Source: Deinococcus radiotolerans
GTDB lineage: Bacteria > Deinococcota > Deinococci > Deinococcales > Deinococcaceae
Reading direction: 5' to 3'
Assembly: GCF_014647435.1 (NCBI RefSeq)
Contig: NZ_BMPE01000001.1
Span: forward strand, 434,001-498,000
DNA: 64,000 bases
The notes below the pieces were generated by a model that searched no databases, was not told where the DNA came from, and saw nothing but the letters and a program-made list of their open reading frames with translations. This document shows positions 29,949 to 44,948 of the stretch, in pieces. How positions within the stretch are numbered: the first letter of the stretch is position 1; the number at the start of each line of letters is the position of its first letter. Position numbers and translations under genes: made by a program.

Positions 29949-30466
29949 ATGTCTGACCCTGCCCCCTCCTCCACCCTCCCGGCGCGGCCCGCGCTGAGCG
30001 TCCCGGACCTCCTGGTCGCGCTGGGCGTCCTGATCGTCGGGGCGCTGCTCCTGATTGGCACGCTGAAGATCCCGTTCGGCATCAACGCGTACGTGGGGCC
30101 GCGCGTATTCCCCATGATCGTCTCGGTCGGCACGCTGCTGCTGGGCACCCTGCTGCTGGTCGCCACGCTGCGCGGGTACCGCGCCGAACCGGCCGCGGAA
30201 GAAGACAGCGACCCGGACGCGCAGCCGGACCTGCGCCAGCCGGGCATCATCCTGGGCGGCTTCCTGCTGGGCGCGCTGATCCTGACGCCGCTGGGCTTCG
30301 TGCTCGGCACGGCCGTCATGTACTTCAGCGTGGCCTTCGCCTTCGGTGAGCGCCGCCTGGGCCTGATGGCCGGCGTGTCGCTGATCGTGGCGCTCGTCAC
30401 GTACGTCGCGTTCACGCGTGGCCTGGGCCTGAGCCTGCCGGCCGGCATTCTGAACGGGGTGCTGTG

Positions 30467-30467
<1 letters not shown>
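29949..30467 (+). CDS. tctB: Tripartite tricarboxylate transporter small membrane subunit
   Basis: A 172-residue inner-membrane protein with four predicted helices and a charged cytoplasmic loop ([16 protein letters not shown]) in the middle, the usual TctB topology. It supports the large permease TctA. The start at 29949 is the first ATG after the hairpins; upstream codons in frame are low-complexity leader sequence. Its stop overlaps the start of tctA. Confidence 0.9.
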
Positions 30468-31978
<1,511 letters not shown>

Positions 31979-31993
31979 CCGTCACGGCAGAAC

Positions 31994-32036
31994 GGAGGGA
32001 GGCCCGGCACCTGCACGCCGGGCCTCCCTCCTTCTT
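31994..32036 (+). terminator. Terminator of tctCBA
   Basis: A perfect 15-bp stem, GGAGGGAGGCCCGGC (31994-32008) with its complement at 32017-32031, an 8-nt loop, followed by TTCTTGT. Confidence 0.85.
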
Positions 32037-32042
32037 GTGTCT

Positions 32043-32228
32043 TCAGCGGAGGCCGCGGCCGTCCAGCAGCAGCCACAGGTGGCGCAGGAGTTCATCCACG
32101 TCCCGGAAGGTGCGTCGCTCGCCGGGTTGACCCTGCGGTTCGAGACTCACGGTGGGCCGGGCGCCGGGTGAGGGGTGAGGGGCGGGCAGTTCAATGCGGA
32201 TCAGGTACTCAGTGGGTGGGGGGGTCAC
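32043..32228 (-). CDS. Small hypothetical protein
   Basis: A 61-residue reading frame: a beta-rich start ([12 protein letters not shown]), a Pro-rich loop, and a C-terminal helix ([20 protein letters not shown]). GTG 32228 is chosen because AAGGAG sits 5 nt upstream on the same strand. No family recognised. The good ribosome-binding site and coherent sequence favour a real gene; its size keeps the call tentative. Confidence 0.55.
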   Translation of the reverse strand: MTPPPTEYLIRIELPAPHPSPGARPTVSLEPQGQPGERRTFRDVDELLRHLWLLLDGRGLR

Positions 32229-32263
32229 AGTCACTCCTTGGGGGCAGTGTGGCCTGGGGGGTG

Positions 32264-32289
32264 TTGCGCGGGCGTTGCGCGCGTACACT
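32264..32289 (+). promoter_or_regulatory. 11-bp-period direct repeats before the BTAD regulator
   Basis: TTGCGCG occurs at 32264-32270 and 32275-32281, exactly 11 bp apart, immediately before a -10-like TACACT (32284-32289). BTAD/SARP regulators bind heptamer direct repeats with an 11-bp period near the -10, so self-regulation is possible. Confidence 0.4.
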
Positions 32290-32298
32290 GGGGCATTC

Positions 32299-35010
32299 AT
32301 GAACACCGGGTCAGTGCTGGTCCTGCGGACACTGGGCGTCCCGCGCGCCGCCGTGCACGGCGCGGCACTGGACGTGACGGGCAAGAGTCTGGCGCTGCTC
32401 ATGTTCCTGGGCGTCGAGGGTGAGACGCCGCGGGAGGTGCTGGCGGACCTGCTGTGGTCCGAGCAGGGTGAGGACGCGGCGCGGCGCAACCTGCGCGTGC
32501 AGCTGCACCGCATGAAAGCGGCGGGACTGACCGAGTGGCTGGAGGTGGGCCCAGGCGCGGTGGCGCTGCGGGGGCCGGTGGAGGTGGACCTGCACCAGCT
32601 GCGCGCGGCGCTGGCGTCCGGGGACGCGCCGGGCGCGGCGGGCTTCGCGCGCGGGCGTTTTCTGGATCACCTGAGCGTGCCGGGCGCCGCCCAGTTCGAG
32701 GTGTGGCTGGACCGGGTGGCGGATCAGGCGCTGGAGGATCAGCTGCGGGCGCTGGACGCCCTGGCTGCGCACGAGGCGGCGCGGGGGGCGTGGCCGGGCG
32801 TGCTGGCCGCGCACGCGCAGGCGCTCACGCTGGACCCGCTGCGGGAGCGGAGCGTGCGGGGCCAGATGGATACGCTGGCGGTGCTGGGCCAGCGGGAGGC
32901 GGCGCTGGACGTCTACCGCGCGCTGTGCCGGAGGCTGCGCGAGGAACTGGGCGCCGAGCCCCTTCCGGCGACGCGCCTGCTGGCCGAGCAGCTGAGGGAG
33001 CAGCCGAAGGCGGCGCCCTCCCCGTCTGGTCCGCTGGTGGGCCGTGACGCGGAGGTGGCAGCGGTCCGCTCGGCCCGGACGGTGCTGCTGCTGGGCGAGG
33101 CCGGGATCGGCAAGTCGCGGCTGCTGCGCGAGGTGGCGCCGGACGCTCTGGTGCTGCGCGGCGTGCCGGAGTTGACGCCCCTGCCGTTTGGCGCGGTGCT
33201 GGACGCCCTGCGGGCCGACGATGGAGCGCTGGAGCGCTGCCCGGCGGCGTTGCGGCCCGCGCTGGCCGCGGCCCTGAGCGCGCCGGGCGGCGCCGCCGCC
33301 GCGGACCGGGGCGCGACACTGGACGTGCTGGCTGGCGCCCTGCTGGCCGCCGCGGGCGGACGGAGCGTGGTGGTGGAAGACCTGCACTGGCTGGACGCCG
33401 GGTCGCTGGAGGCGGCGTTCCTGGCGCTGCACCGCGGCGCGCGGCACCTGTGGCTGTCCGCGCGGCCAGAGGAGCTGGATGGCCGCGCGGACCTGCGGAC
33501 GGTTCTGGCGCGCGTGAATCCGCCGCACCTGAAGCTCTCGGAGTTATCGCTCCCAGCGGTGCAGCAGCTGATTGCCGGGCTGGCCGGTGGTGACGCGCCC
33601 CTGTTTACGGCGCGTCTGTTCGAGGCGACTGCCGGGCACCCCCTGTTCCTGATGGAGACCCTGCGGGACCTGCGCGAGCGGGGCCTGCTGTCCGAGCGGG
33701 GTGGCCGCTGGCATACGCCCTTTGACGCCTTCACGGTGGATTACGCGGAGGTGCCGGTCCCGCCGTCCGTGACGCAGGCCATCCGGGGCCGCGTGGAACG
33801 GCTGGGCCGCGTCACCCGTCAGCTGCTTCAGGCGGGCGCGCTGTGGGGCGAGGCGTTCCCTCCCGCGCTGGTGGCCGGCTGCGTGAGCGTGCCGGTCGGG
33901 GACGCGCTGGACGAACTGGAGCGGGCGCAGGACGCGCGGCTGGTCACGCCGGACGGCGCGGGCTTCCGGTTCGGGCATGACCTTCACCGCCGCGCCCTGC
34001 TGGACGGCCTGAGCGGCGCGCGGCGCCAGCACCTGCACGCCCAGCTGGCCGCGCTTGCTCCGGCGGGGACGCCCGCGGGGACGACCGCGCAGCATTTCGA
34101 GGCGGGCGGGCAGCCGGAGCGGGCCTGGCCCCTGTGGACGCGGGCCGCGCAGGAGGCCGCGGGCCTGTTCGCGCATGCGGACGCGTTCGCGCTGTACGGG
34201 CGGGCGCTGGCGTGCCAGCCGCCCCCACGTGAGATGTTCGCGGTCCGCGTGGCCCGCAGTGAACTGTGCCGGCACCTTGATGACGAACCGTCCCGCGAGG
34301 CCGAGCTGGACGCCCTGGCGGACCTGGCGGCCGAGCTGAACGAGCCGGCCTGCTGGGCTGACCTGGCTGCCCGCCGGGCGAAGTACCACACGGAGCGGGA
34401 CGAGTACACGCAGGCGGTGGCAGTGGTGCAGGCCGCGCTGGCGCGGCACCGGGCGAGCCTGGGGGCCGACGAGCACTCGGCGTTGCTGCTGGAGGGCGGC
34501 GCGGCGCTGGCGTGCCTGGAGGACTGGACCGCGTCCGAGGCTCTGCTGCGCGAGGCACTGACCCTGACCGCTGACGTGCTGCCGGTCCGCGCGTCGAACG
34601 TCCTGTACTGGCTCGGGTACGGCGCGTACCGGACCAGACAGTTCGCGCGGGCAGCCGAGGCGTACCGGCAGTCAGTGGAAGTGCTGCCGCCGGACACCCT
34701 GTCGCGCGGCCGGGTGCTGAGCCTGTGGAAGGTGGGCGCGTGCCTGCGCCGACTGGGACAGTGGTGCGACGCGGCAGCCACGCTGAGCGAGGCTGATGAC
34801 AGCGCCCGCACGCTGAACGCCGGGTCCATCCGCGGCCTGATCGTGGCGGAGCAGGCGGCGCTCGCGTTCGATCAGGGCGAGCGGGCGGTAGCGGCCGCAC
34901 TGGCAGCGGAAGCGCAGGCCCTCCTGACACCGGGCGGCGATGAAGGCTGGGACGTCCTGACGCCCCTGCTGCGCAGCCTGCAGATGCAGGAAGCGTCACA
35001 GGCGAAGTAG
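32299..35010 (+). CDS. BTAD/AAA-type transcriptional regulator (SARP/MalT-like)
   Basis: A 903-residue regulator. Residues 1 to about 95 form an OmpR-like winged helix (REVLADLLWSEQGEDAARRN, LRVQLHRMK); about 100-240 is the bacterial transcriptional activator domain (FLDHLSV, QMDTLAVLGQREAALDVYRA). A STAND-type ATPase follows (Walker A LLLGEAGIGKSRLL near residue 273; Walker B VVVEDLHWLDAGSLEAAF), then TPR-like repeats to the C-terminus. Such proteins integrate a signal through the ATPase/TPR part; the target is unknown. It is monocistronic here. Confidence 0.85.
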   Translation: MNTGSVLVLRTLGVPRAAVHGAALDVTGKSLALLMFLGVEGETPREVLADLLWSEQGEDAARRNLRVQLHRMKAAGLTEWLEVGPGAVALRGPVEVDLHQLRAALASGDAPGAAGFARGRFLDHLSVPGAAQFEVWLDRVADQALEDQLRALDALAAHEAARGAWPGVLAAHAQALTLDPLRERSVRGQMDTLAVLGQREAALDVYRALCRRLREELGAEPLPATRLLAEQLREQPKAAPSPSGPLVGRDAEVAAVRSARTVLLLGEAGIGKSRLLREVAPDALVLRGVPELTPLPFGAVLDALRADDGALERCPAALRPALAAALSAPGGAAAADRGATLDVLAGALLAAAGGRSVVVEDLHWLDAGSLEAAFLALHRGARHLWLSARPEELDGRADLRTVLARVNPPHLKLSELSLPAVQQLIAGLAGGDAPLFTARLFEATAGHPLFLMETLRDLRERGLLSERGGRWHTPFDAFTVDYAEVPVPPSVTQAIRGRVERLGRVTRQLLQAGALWGEAFPPALVAGCVSVPVGDALDELERAQDARLVTPDGAGFRFGHDLHRRALLDGLSGARRQHLHAQLAALAPAGTPAGTTAQHFEAGGQPERAWPLWTRAAQEAAGLFAHADAFALYGRALACQPPPREMFAVRVARSELCRHLDDEPSREAELDALADLAAELNEPACWADLAARRAKYHTERDEYTQAVAVVQAALARHRASLGADEHSALLLEGGAALACLEDWTASEALLREALTLTADVLPVRASNVLYWLGYGAYRTRQFARAAEAYRQSVEVLPPDTLSRGRVLSLWKVGACLRRLGQWCDAAATLSEADDSARTLNAGSIRGLIVAEQAALAFDQGERAVAAALAAEAQALLTPGGDEGWDVLTPLLRSLQMQEASQAK

Positions 35011-35148
35011 AGGCCGTCAGTCATCACTTGCTGTTCGAGGGAGCCTGAACAGTGGCCGCGCTGAGAATCCTTACCAGCGCCCCATGGCCCGAGCAGAAAA
35101 ATTGAGGAGGGGCATTCTACTGGCCCCCCCGCTTGGTCCCTGGCGTCT

Positions 35149-35451
35149 TTAGGCCACGTCGATCTCTTCAAGCACCGTCACCTCGGGCGTGGCGGCGAAC
35201 CAGTCACCGGCCTTGCCGCGGTACGCCTGGTAGTGCTCGCTGTCGCGGTGGGCCTGGGTGGCGGCGCGGTCGCGGTAGCGTTCCTGCACGTGGAAGCGGA
35301 CGGTGCCGTCCTTTTCCTCGCGCAGCAGGTCGTAGCGGAGGTTGCCGGGTTCCTGGCGGCTGGCGCGGACCATGTTCAGCATCTCGGTCTGCACGTCGTT
35401 CACGTGCTCGGGTTTCGGGGTGATGATGGCGTGGACGGCGATGACGCTCAT
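35149..35451 (-). CDS. Antibiotic biosynthesis monooxygenase (ABM/YgiN-like) domain protein
   Basis: A 100-residue dimeric alpha-beta barrel protein: SVIAVHAIITPKPEHVNDVQ, SRQEPGNLRYDLLREEKDG, FHVQERYRDRAATQAHRDSE and HYQAYRGKAGDW. The family includes quinol monooxygenases that act without cofactor. It overlaps the preceding DJ-1/PfpI gene by 4 nt (ATGA), so the two likely act together against reactive quinones or aldehydes. Confidence 0.88.
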   Translation of the reverse strand: MSVIAVHAIITPKPEHVNDVQTEMLNMVRASRQEPGNLRYDLLREEKDGTVRFHVQERYRDRAATQAHRDSEHYQAYRGKAGDWFAATPEVTVLEEIDVA

Positions 35452-36218
35452 GCGGTCACCGTCTCGCCCTTCAGGGCGCCCAGCAGGGCGGTCACGAACT
35501 CCTCGTCGCTCATGGGGTTCTGCCCGGTGATGAGTTCACGGTCGCGCACGACGTGGCTCTGGTACTTGCCGCCGTTCTGCACGTCCATGCCGGCGGCGCG
35601 CAGGGCGTCGGCGGGGTAGTACTGCATGGGGGCCTCGAAGGTCTTCTCGGCGTCCTGTTCCTCGGGGGTGCTGAACACGGTGGCCTTGTAGCCGTCGTAC
35701 AGGAAGCCCTGCGCGGCGGGTGTCTCGCCGTTCTGGAGGGCCGTCTGGTAGGTGGCGGCGTCCTGCTGAGCGGCGAGCAGCGCGACGGGCGCGTGGCAGA
35801 TCAGCGCGGTGGGCTGGCCCTTCTCGTGGAAGTGGCGCAGCACCTTGCCCAGGTCGGCGTCGCGCATGAGTTCGATCATGGGGGCGTGCCCGCCGGGCAG
35901 GAACACCGCGTCGAACTGGTCGAGGTTCGCGGCGGTGTCGCTCAGCTTGTGGATGGGTCCGCTGAGGGTCTGCTCGACGAAGGCCTTGATCTGCTGGTGT
36001 TCGGCCTCGTCCTTGAAGAAGTCCTTGCTGTCGCTGCCGTGGTCCATGGGGGGGCGGTTCCCCTTGGGGGTGGCGATGGTCAGCGTGTAGCCTTCCTGGC
36101 TGAGGCGGTGGGCGGGCACGCCGAATTCGTTGAGGTAGAAGCCGGTGGCGTGCGTCTGGCCGCCTTTGAGGGGCAGCTGGCCTTCGCTGGACATGACGAC
36201 GAGGATGTTCTTGGTCAT
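35448..36218 (-). CDS. DJ-1/PfpI superfamily protein (Hsp31/glyoxalase III-like)
   Basis: A 256-residue protein with the nucleophile-elbow cysteine in ALICHAPVALL and acidic partner in the FLPGGHAPM segment, as in Hsp31/HchA-type glyoxalases that convert methylglyoxal to lactate without cofactor. The long N-terminal insert (TPKGNRPPMDHGSDSKDFF) is also of this type. ATG 36218 is chosen over an upstream GTG (36227) because AAGGTGA lies 6 nt before it. It forms an operon with the ABM gene. Confidence 0.87.
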   Translation of the reverse strand: MTKNILVVMSSEGQLPLKGGQTHATGFYLNEFGVPAHRLSQEGYTLTIATPKGNRPPMDHGSDSKDFFKDEAEHQQIKAFVEQTLSGPIHKLSDTAANLDQFDAVFLPGGHAPMIELMRDADLGKVLRHFHEKGQPTALICHAPVALLAAQQDAATYQTALQNGETPAAQGFLYDGYKATVFSTPEEQDAEKTFEAPMQYYPADALRAAGMDVQNGGKYQSHVVRDRELITGQNPMSDEEFVTALLGALKGETVTA

Positions 36219-36379
36219 GGGCGTCACCTTAGGCGCCGGGGCGGAGCTGGACTGTCGAACCCCTTACTTTGCTTTTCAAAGCATTCAGGTTGGATGAAGG
36301 TGAGGCGTCTCCTGCCCTGTCCATGCACCTCAGCGGTGAGCCGTCGCGGGGCGCGGTATTCTGCCGGGAACCGCGCCTG

Positions 36380-36482
36380 CTGGGCGTGGTCATCCAGAAT
36401 CGCCGGAGGGGATTTCCTGCCCTGGGATGGCGTGGCAACCGGCCCTCATTGCGGCACCGGTGCCTTCAGGAGAGGCCCGCGT
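36380..36482 (+). promoter_or_regulatory. SAM-I (S-box)-like riboswitch before metH
   Basis: The segment has the S-box order: CCAGAATCGCCGGAGGGG, a TGCCCTGGGATGGCG arm, the core GTGGCAACC (36432-36440), a GC-rich P3 arm (CGGCCCTCATTGC), then GGCACCGGTGCC and TTCAGGAG closing toward P1. CCAGAA / GGCAACC / GGTGCC are the conserved internal-loop and pseudoknot segments. The GAGGG-GCCC arm is slightly longer than consensus. Rising S-adenosylmethionine would switch off metH-metF. A further 115 nt of leader with small hairpins may form the expression platform. Confidence 0.72.
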
Positions 36483-36595
36483 GGGTGCGCTGACGATGGC
36501 GCGAGCGGGAACGATGGCCCAGAGGCGGCGCCGCACAGCGCACACATCAGATGACCCAGGCCCACACCCGTGGGACCTGCACCCCGAGGTACACC

Positions 36596-40305
<3,710 letters not shown>

Positions 40306-40309
<4 letters not shown>

Positions 40310-41046
40310 CCCGCATCTCTGTCGAGCTGGTGCCCCGGTCCCGTTCTGGCCTACGCGCGGAGATCGCGGAGGTCGCGGGCGCACTGAGCGGCGTGGATAC
40401 CGTGAACGTGCCGGACCTGACGCGATACTCGCTGCGCTCCTGGGTGGGGTGTGGGTTTGCCCGCCCCGGTTTCGCGGCGATTCCGCACCTGCGCGCCGTG
40501 GATTTCAACCCGCGTGAGCCGCTGCCGTTCCTGCCGCTGCTGGAGGAGCACGGCCTCCGTGAGGTGCTCGTCGTGACCGGGGACGCACCGATCGACATGA
40601 GCGCGAAGGTGTACGACCAGGACGCCGTGGACCTGATCCGCCGCCTGAACCGCGACGCGCCGCACCTGCGCGTGTACGCGGGCCTGGACCCCTACCGGCA
40701 GTCGTTCGTCCGCGAACGCGACTACCTGGAGCGCAAGCTGGACGCGGGCGCAAGCGGGTTCTTCACGCAGCCGTTCTTCGACCTGCGCCTGCTGGACACC
40801 TGGGCCGACCTCCTGCCGGACGGCACGGACGTGTGGTGGGGCGCGACGAGCATCCTCACGGAGGCCAGCTTCAACTACTGGCGGGCCCGCAACCACGCGG
40901 TGTTCCCCCGCACGTTCACCCCCACCCTGGACTGCAACCGCGCGTTCGCCTATGACCTCCTGACCTTCGCCCGCGAACGGGAGCAGCACGCGTACTTCAT
41001 GCCGGTGAAGGTGAACGTGCTGGAGTACCTGGGCGGCATTCTCTGA
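40306..41046 (+). CDS. metF: Methylenetetrahydrofolate reductase, short form
   Basis: A 246-residue TIM-barrel protein that supplies 5-methyl-THF to MetH. The catalytic Glu region (ISVELVPR), the FAD-site strand [10 protein letters not shown] and the FTQPFFD segment are present. It is about 50 residues shorter than E. coli MetF, and the usual Arg/His folate motifs are less clear, so it belongs to a divergent branch. It overlaps metH by 4 nt (ATGA); the shared leader places it under the same riboswitch. Confidence 0.82.
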
Positions 41047-41155
41047 GCGAGTGAGCTATGCGCTCTGGCTATGCGCAACCACTGACCACCCCAGACTTCC
41101 GCTGAAACAAAAAGTCGATCAGCTGAGCGAAGCGTCCCACCGCACACCTGACCGC

Positions 41156-41328
41156 CGACGGCCACCGGCCGTCGTGCGCGCAGCGCGCGGGCCTTGCGGG
41201 GGGCGGCAGGATGGCGTCGAGGCCGGACCCGTCACCGCCCGACACCAACACGCCGCGCAAGTCGAAACTCTTGCCCAGTGCAACGCTGCTCCCCCTGCCC
41301 CCCTGGGGTAGGGGGCTGGGGGGTGGGG
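41156..41328. repeat. GC-rich intergenic repeat-like segment with hairpins and a G-quadruplex motif
   Basis: The 339-bp gap (41047-41385) between metF and the DUF4139 gene holds no convincing gene. CGACGGCC-ACC-GGCCGTCG (41156-41174) is a perfect hairpin. At 41291-41308 CCCCCTGCCCC pairs with GGGGTAGGGGG around CCT. Four G-runs of 4, 5, 6 and 4 with loops of 1-2 nt (41305-41328) form a G-quadruplex motif. Similar GC-rich intergenic repeats occur in Deinococcus genomes to my knowledge; copy number cannot be judged here. The hairpins may also act as terminators for the two convergent genes. Confidence 0.5.
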
Positions 41329-41385
41329 CGACGAACGAAATGAGCCCCCCAGGAAATCCCGAGAGGCCCACATCCGGCTGAAGCT

Positions 41386-42669
41386 TCAGCTGTTGTCGAT
41401 CACGACGGTGAAGCTCTTGCTGACCTTGCCCTTGGCGGGCACGTCGACTTTCAGGTTCGCGGTGCCCTGGTTTTTGACGGGGGCGCTGGTGTCGATGATT
41501 ATGATGCGGCCGCCGATGCGTTCGGTGATTTCGGCGCGGATGGCGCGGTCTTTGCTGCTTTCGAAGGCGTAGGTGACGCGGTAGGTGGTTTTGGTGATGT
41601 TGCCCTTGGTGTCTTTGGTCTGGGCGGTCTGCTGGACGGTGCGGGTGTAGTTCAGGTCGGGGTCTTCGCCGAGGTTGAAGTCGACGGTGCCGCCCTGGCG
41701 GGTGTCGGGGATGCTGGTCTGGCCGACGATGCGGCCGTCTTCGCGGACGGTGATGGGGCCGGCGGGGAGGCGCTGGTCGGCTGTGAGGCGGTAGGAGCGG
41801 TTGAGGTTGCCGTCGCGGGTGCCGGTGTCGAAGTACGTCTGGAGGCCGGCGTAGCGTTCGAAGGTGCTGAGTTTGGGGGTGATGAAGGGGAGGGTGGTGA
41901 CGCTGTTGGCGGGCAGCTGGAAGGGGGTGGTGAGGGCGTAGCGGTAGAGGCCGCGGAGTTCGCCCTGACTTTCGATTTTGGGGGCGGGGGCGGCGGTGGG
42001 CATGGCGACGTCCATGGCGGCGCCGCGCATCATGTATTGGGCTTCCTGCTGGTTCTGGATGTTGACGTCTCCGGCGTAGAGTTCGGTGTTCTGGACGTTG
42101 TAGGCCTGTTCGGTGGTGTTGCGGATGTCGGCGAGGGCGCTGAGTTGCGCGCCGCCGCTGCTGGCTTTGAGGGTGTAGCGGGGCGTCCAGGTGACGGCGC
42201 GGGTGAGGTAGCTGAGGGTGCCCTTGCCGGGTTGCGCGAGGGTGTAGGTGACGCTCTGGGTGGGGGCCTGGGGGTTGGCGGGTGGCGCGGCGTCGAACTG
42301 GAGGTCTTCGTAGCGGGCGGTGAAGTAGCGGCCTTGGGCGTCCTTGACGAGCAGGTCGCGGGCGCGGATGAGGGTGACGGGTTCGGTTTTGCCGTCGCGG
42401 CGCAGGTAGATGGTCTGGCCTTCGAGGCTGCTGAGCCAGTTGGCTTCCTGTTTCTGGATGGCCTGCGTGAAGCTGAGGCCTTCGAGGTCGAGGCTGCCGC
42501 TGAGGATGTTCTGCCACGTGTCGAGGGGCAGGTTCAGGCGGAGGGTGCCTGAGTCGGCGGTGACAGGTTCACGGACCTCGCTGAAGCTGGGGTAGATGCG
42601 CAGGTCGGCGGCGCTGGCGGTGCTGAGGGCGAGTGTGGTGGCGAGGGCGACGTGGACCGCGTTTTTCAT
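41386..42669 (-). CDS. Secreted DUF4139 domain protein
   Basis: A 427-residue protein with a signal peptide (cleavage near ASAADLRIY) and no membrane anchor. It is beta-rich throughout with repeated features of the DUF4139 family (VTYTLAQPGKGTLSYLTRAV, WTPRYTL, then ADIRNTTEQAYNVQNTELYAGD) and ends in RIGGRIIIIDTSAPVKNQG. The family's biochemical role is not established; members are exported and often near envelope genes. Monocistronic, ending in the repeat-like gap after metF. Confidence 0.8.
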   Translation of the reverse strand: MKNAVHVALATTLALSTASAADLRIYPSFSEVREPVTADSGTLRLNLPLDTWQNILSGSLDLEGLSFTQAIQKQEANWLSSLEGQTIYLRRDGKTEPVTLIRARDLLVKDAQGRYFTARYEDLQFDAAPPANPQAPTQSVTYTLAQPGKGTLSYLTRAVTWTPRYTLKASSGGAQLSALADIRNTTEQAYNVQNTELYAGDVNIQNQQEAQYMMRGAAMDVAMPTAAPAPKIESQGELRGLYRYALTTPFQLPANSVTTLPFITPKLSTFERYAGLQTYFDTGTRDGNLNRSYRLTADQRLPAGPITVREDGRIVGQTSIPDTRQGGTVDFNLGEDPDLNYTRTVQQTAQTKDTKGNITKTTYRVTYAFESSKDRAIRAEITERIGGRIIIIDTSAPVKNQGTANLKVDVPAKGKVSKSFTVVIDNS

Positions 42670-42784
42670 ATCTGGATGGTGACTTGCCGCTCAATATGAG
42701 ATGTGAGAGCGTGCGTCAGGAACGCGACAGAAAACCCGCCGCCCTGGATTCGGGGCGGCGGGCTGTTCATGTCTTCCGGACGGC

Positions 42785-44838
<2,054 letters not shown>

Positions 44839-44901
44839 TGTTCCTCCGTTTTCAACACGTTGTGCATCATACAACCGTTAGGGATTCGTGGGGCTGTCGT
44901 G

Positions 44902-44940
44902 GCGCGCGGCGCGGCCCTCTTTGCTGGCCGCGCCGCGCGC
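44902..44940 (-). terminator. Intra-operon terminator or attenuator between dppC and dppD
   Basis: A perfect 15-bp stem, GCGCGCGGCGCGGCC (44902-44916) with its complement at 44926-44940. No T-tract follows on the reverse strand. A TATGAT box (reverse strand, about 44868-44873) between this hairpin and dppD could be a separate promoter for dppDF. Confidence 0.6.
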
Positions 44941-44948
44941 TCTTCAGG

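Noticed and set aside
32125..32150. tRNA-like GGTTCGAGACTC segment
   Set aside because: No acceptor, D or anticodon arms can be folded around it; it lies in a small coding frame on the other strand.
36269..36493. 74-codon frame in the metH leader
   Set aside because: It runs through the riboswitch core and has no ribosome-binding site; the RNA structure explains the sequence better.
41069..41385. N- or C-terminal coding extension across the metF-DUF4139 gap
   Set aside because: The frame is only open because the gap is GC-rich; the sequence is hairpins and G-runs, and DUF4139 on the same strand has its own clear stop at 41386.
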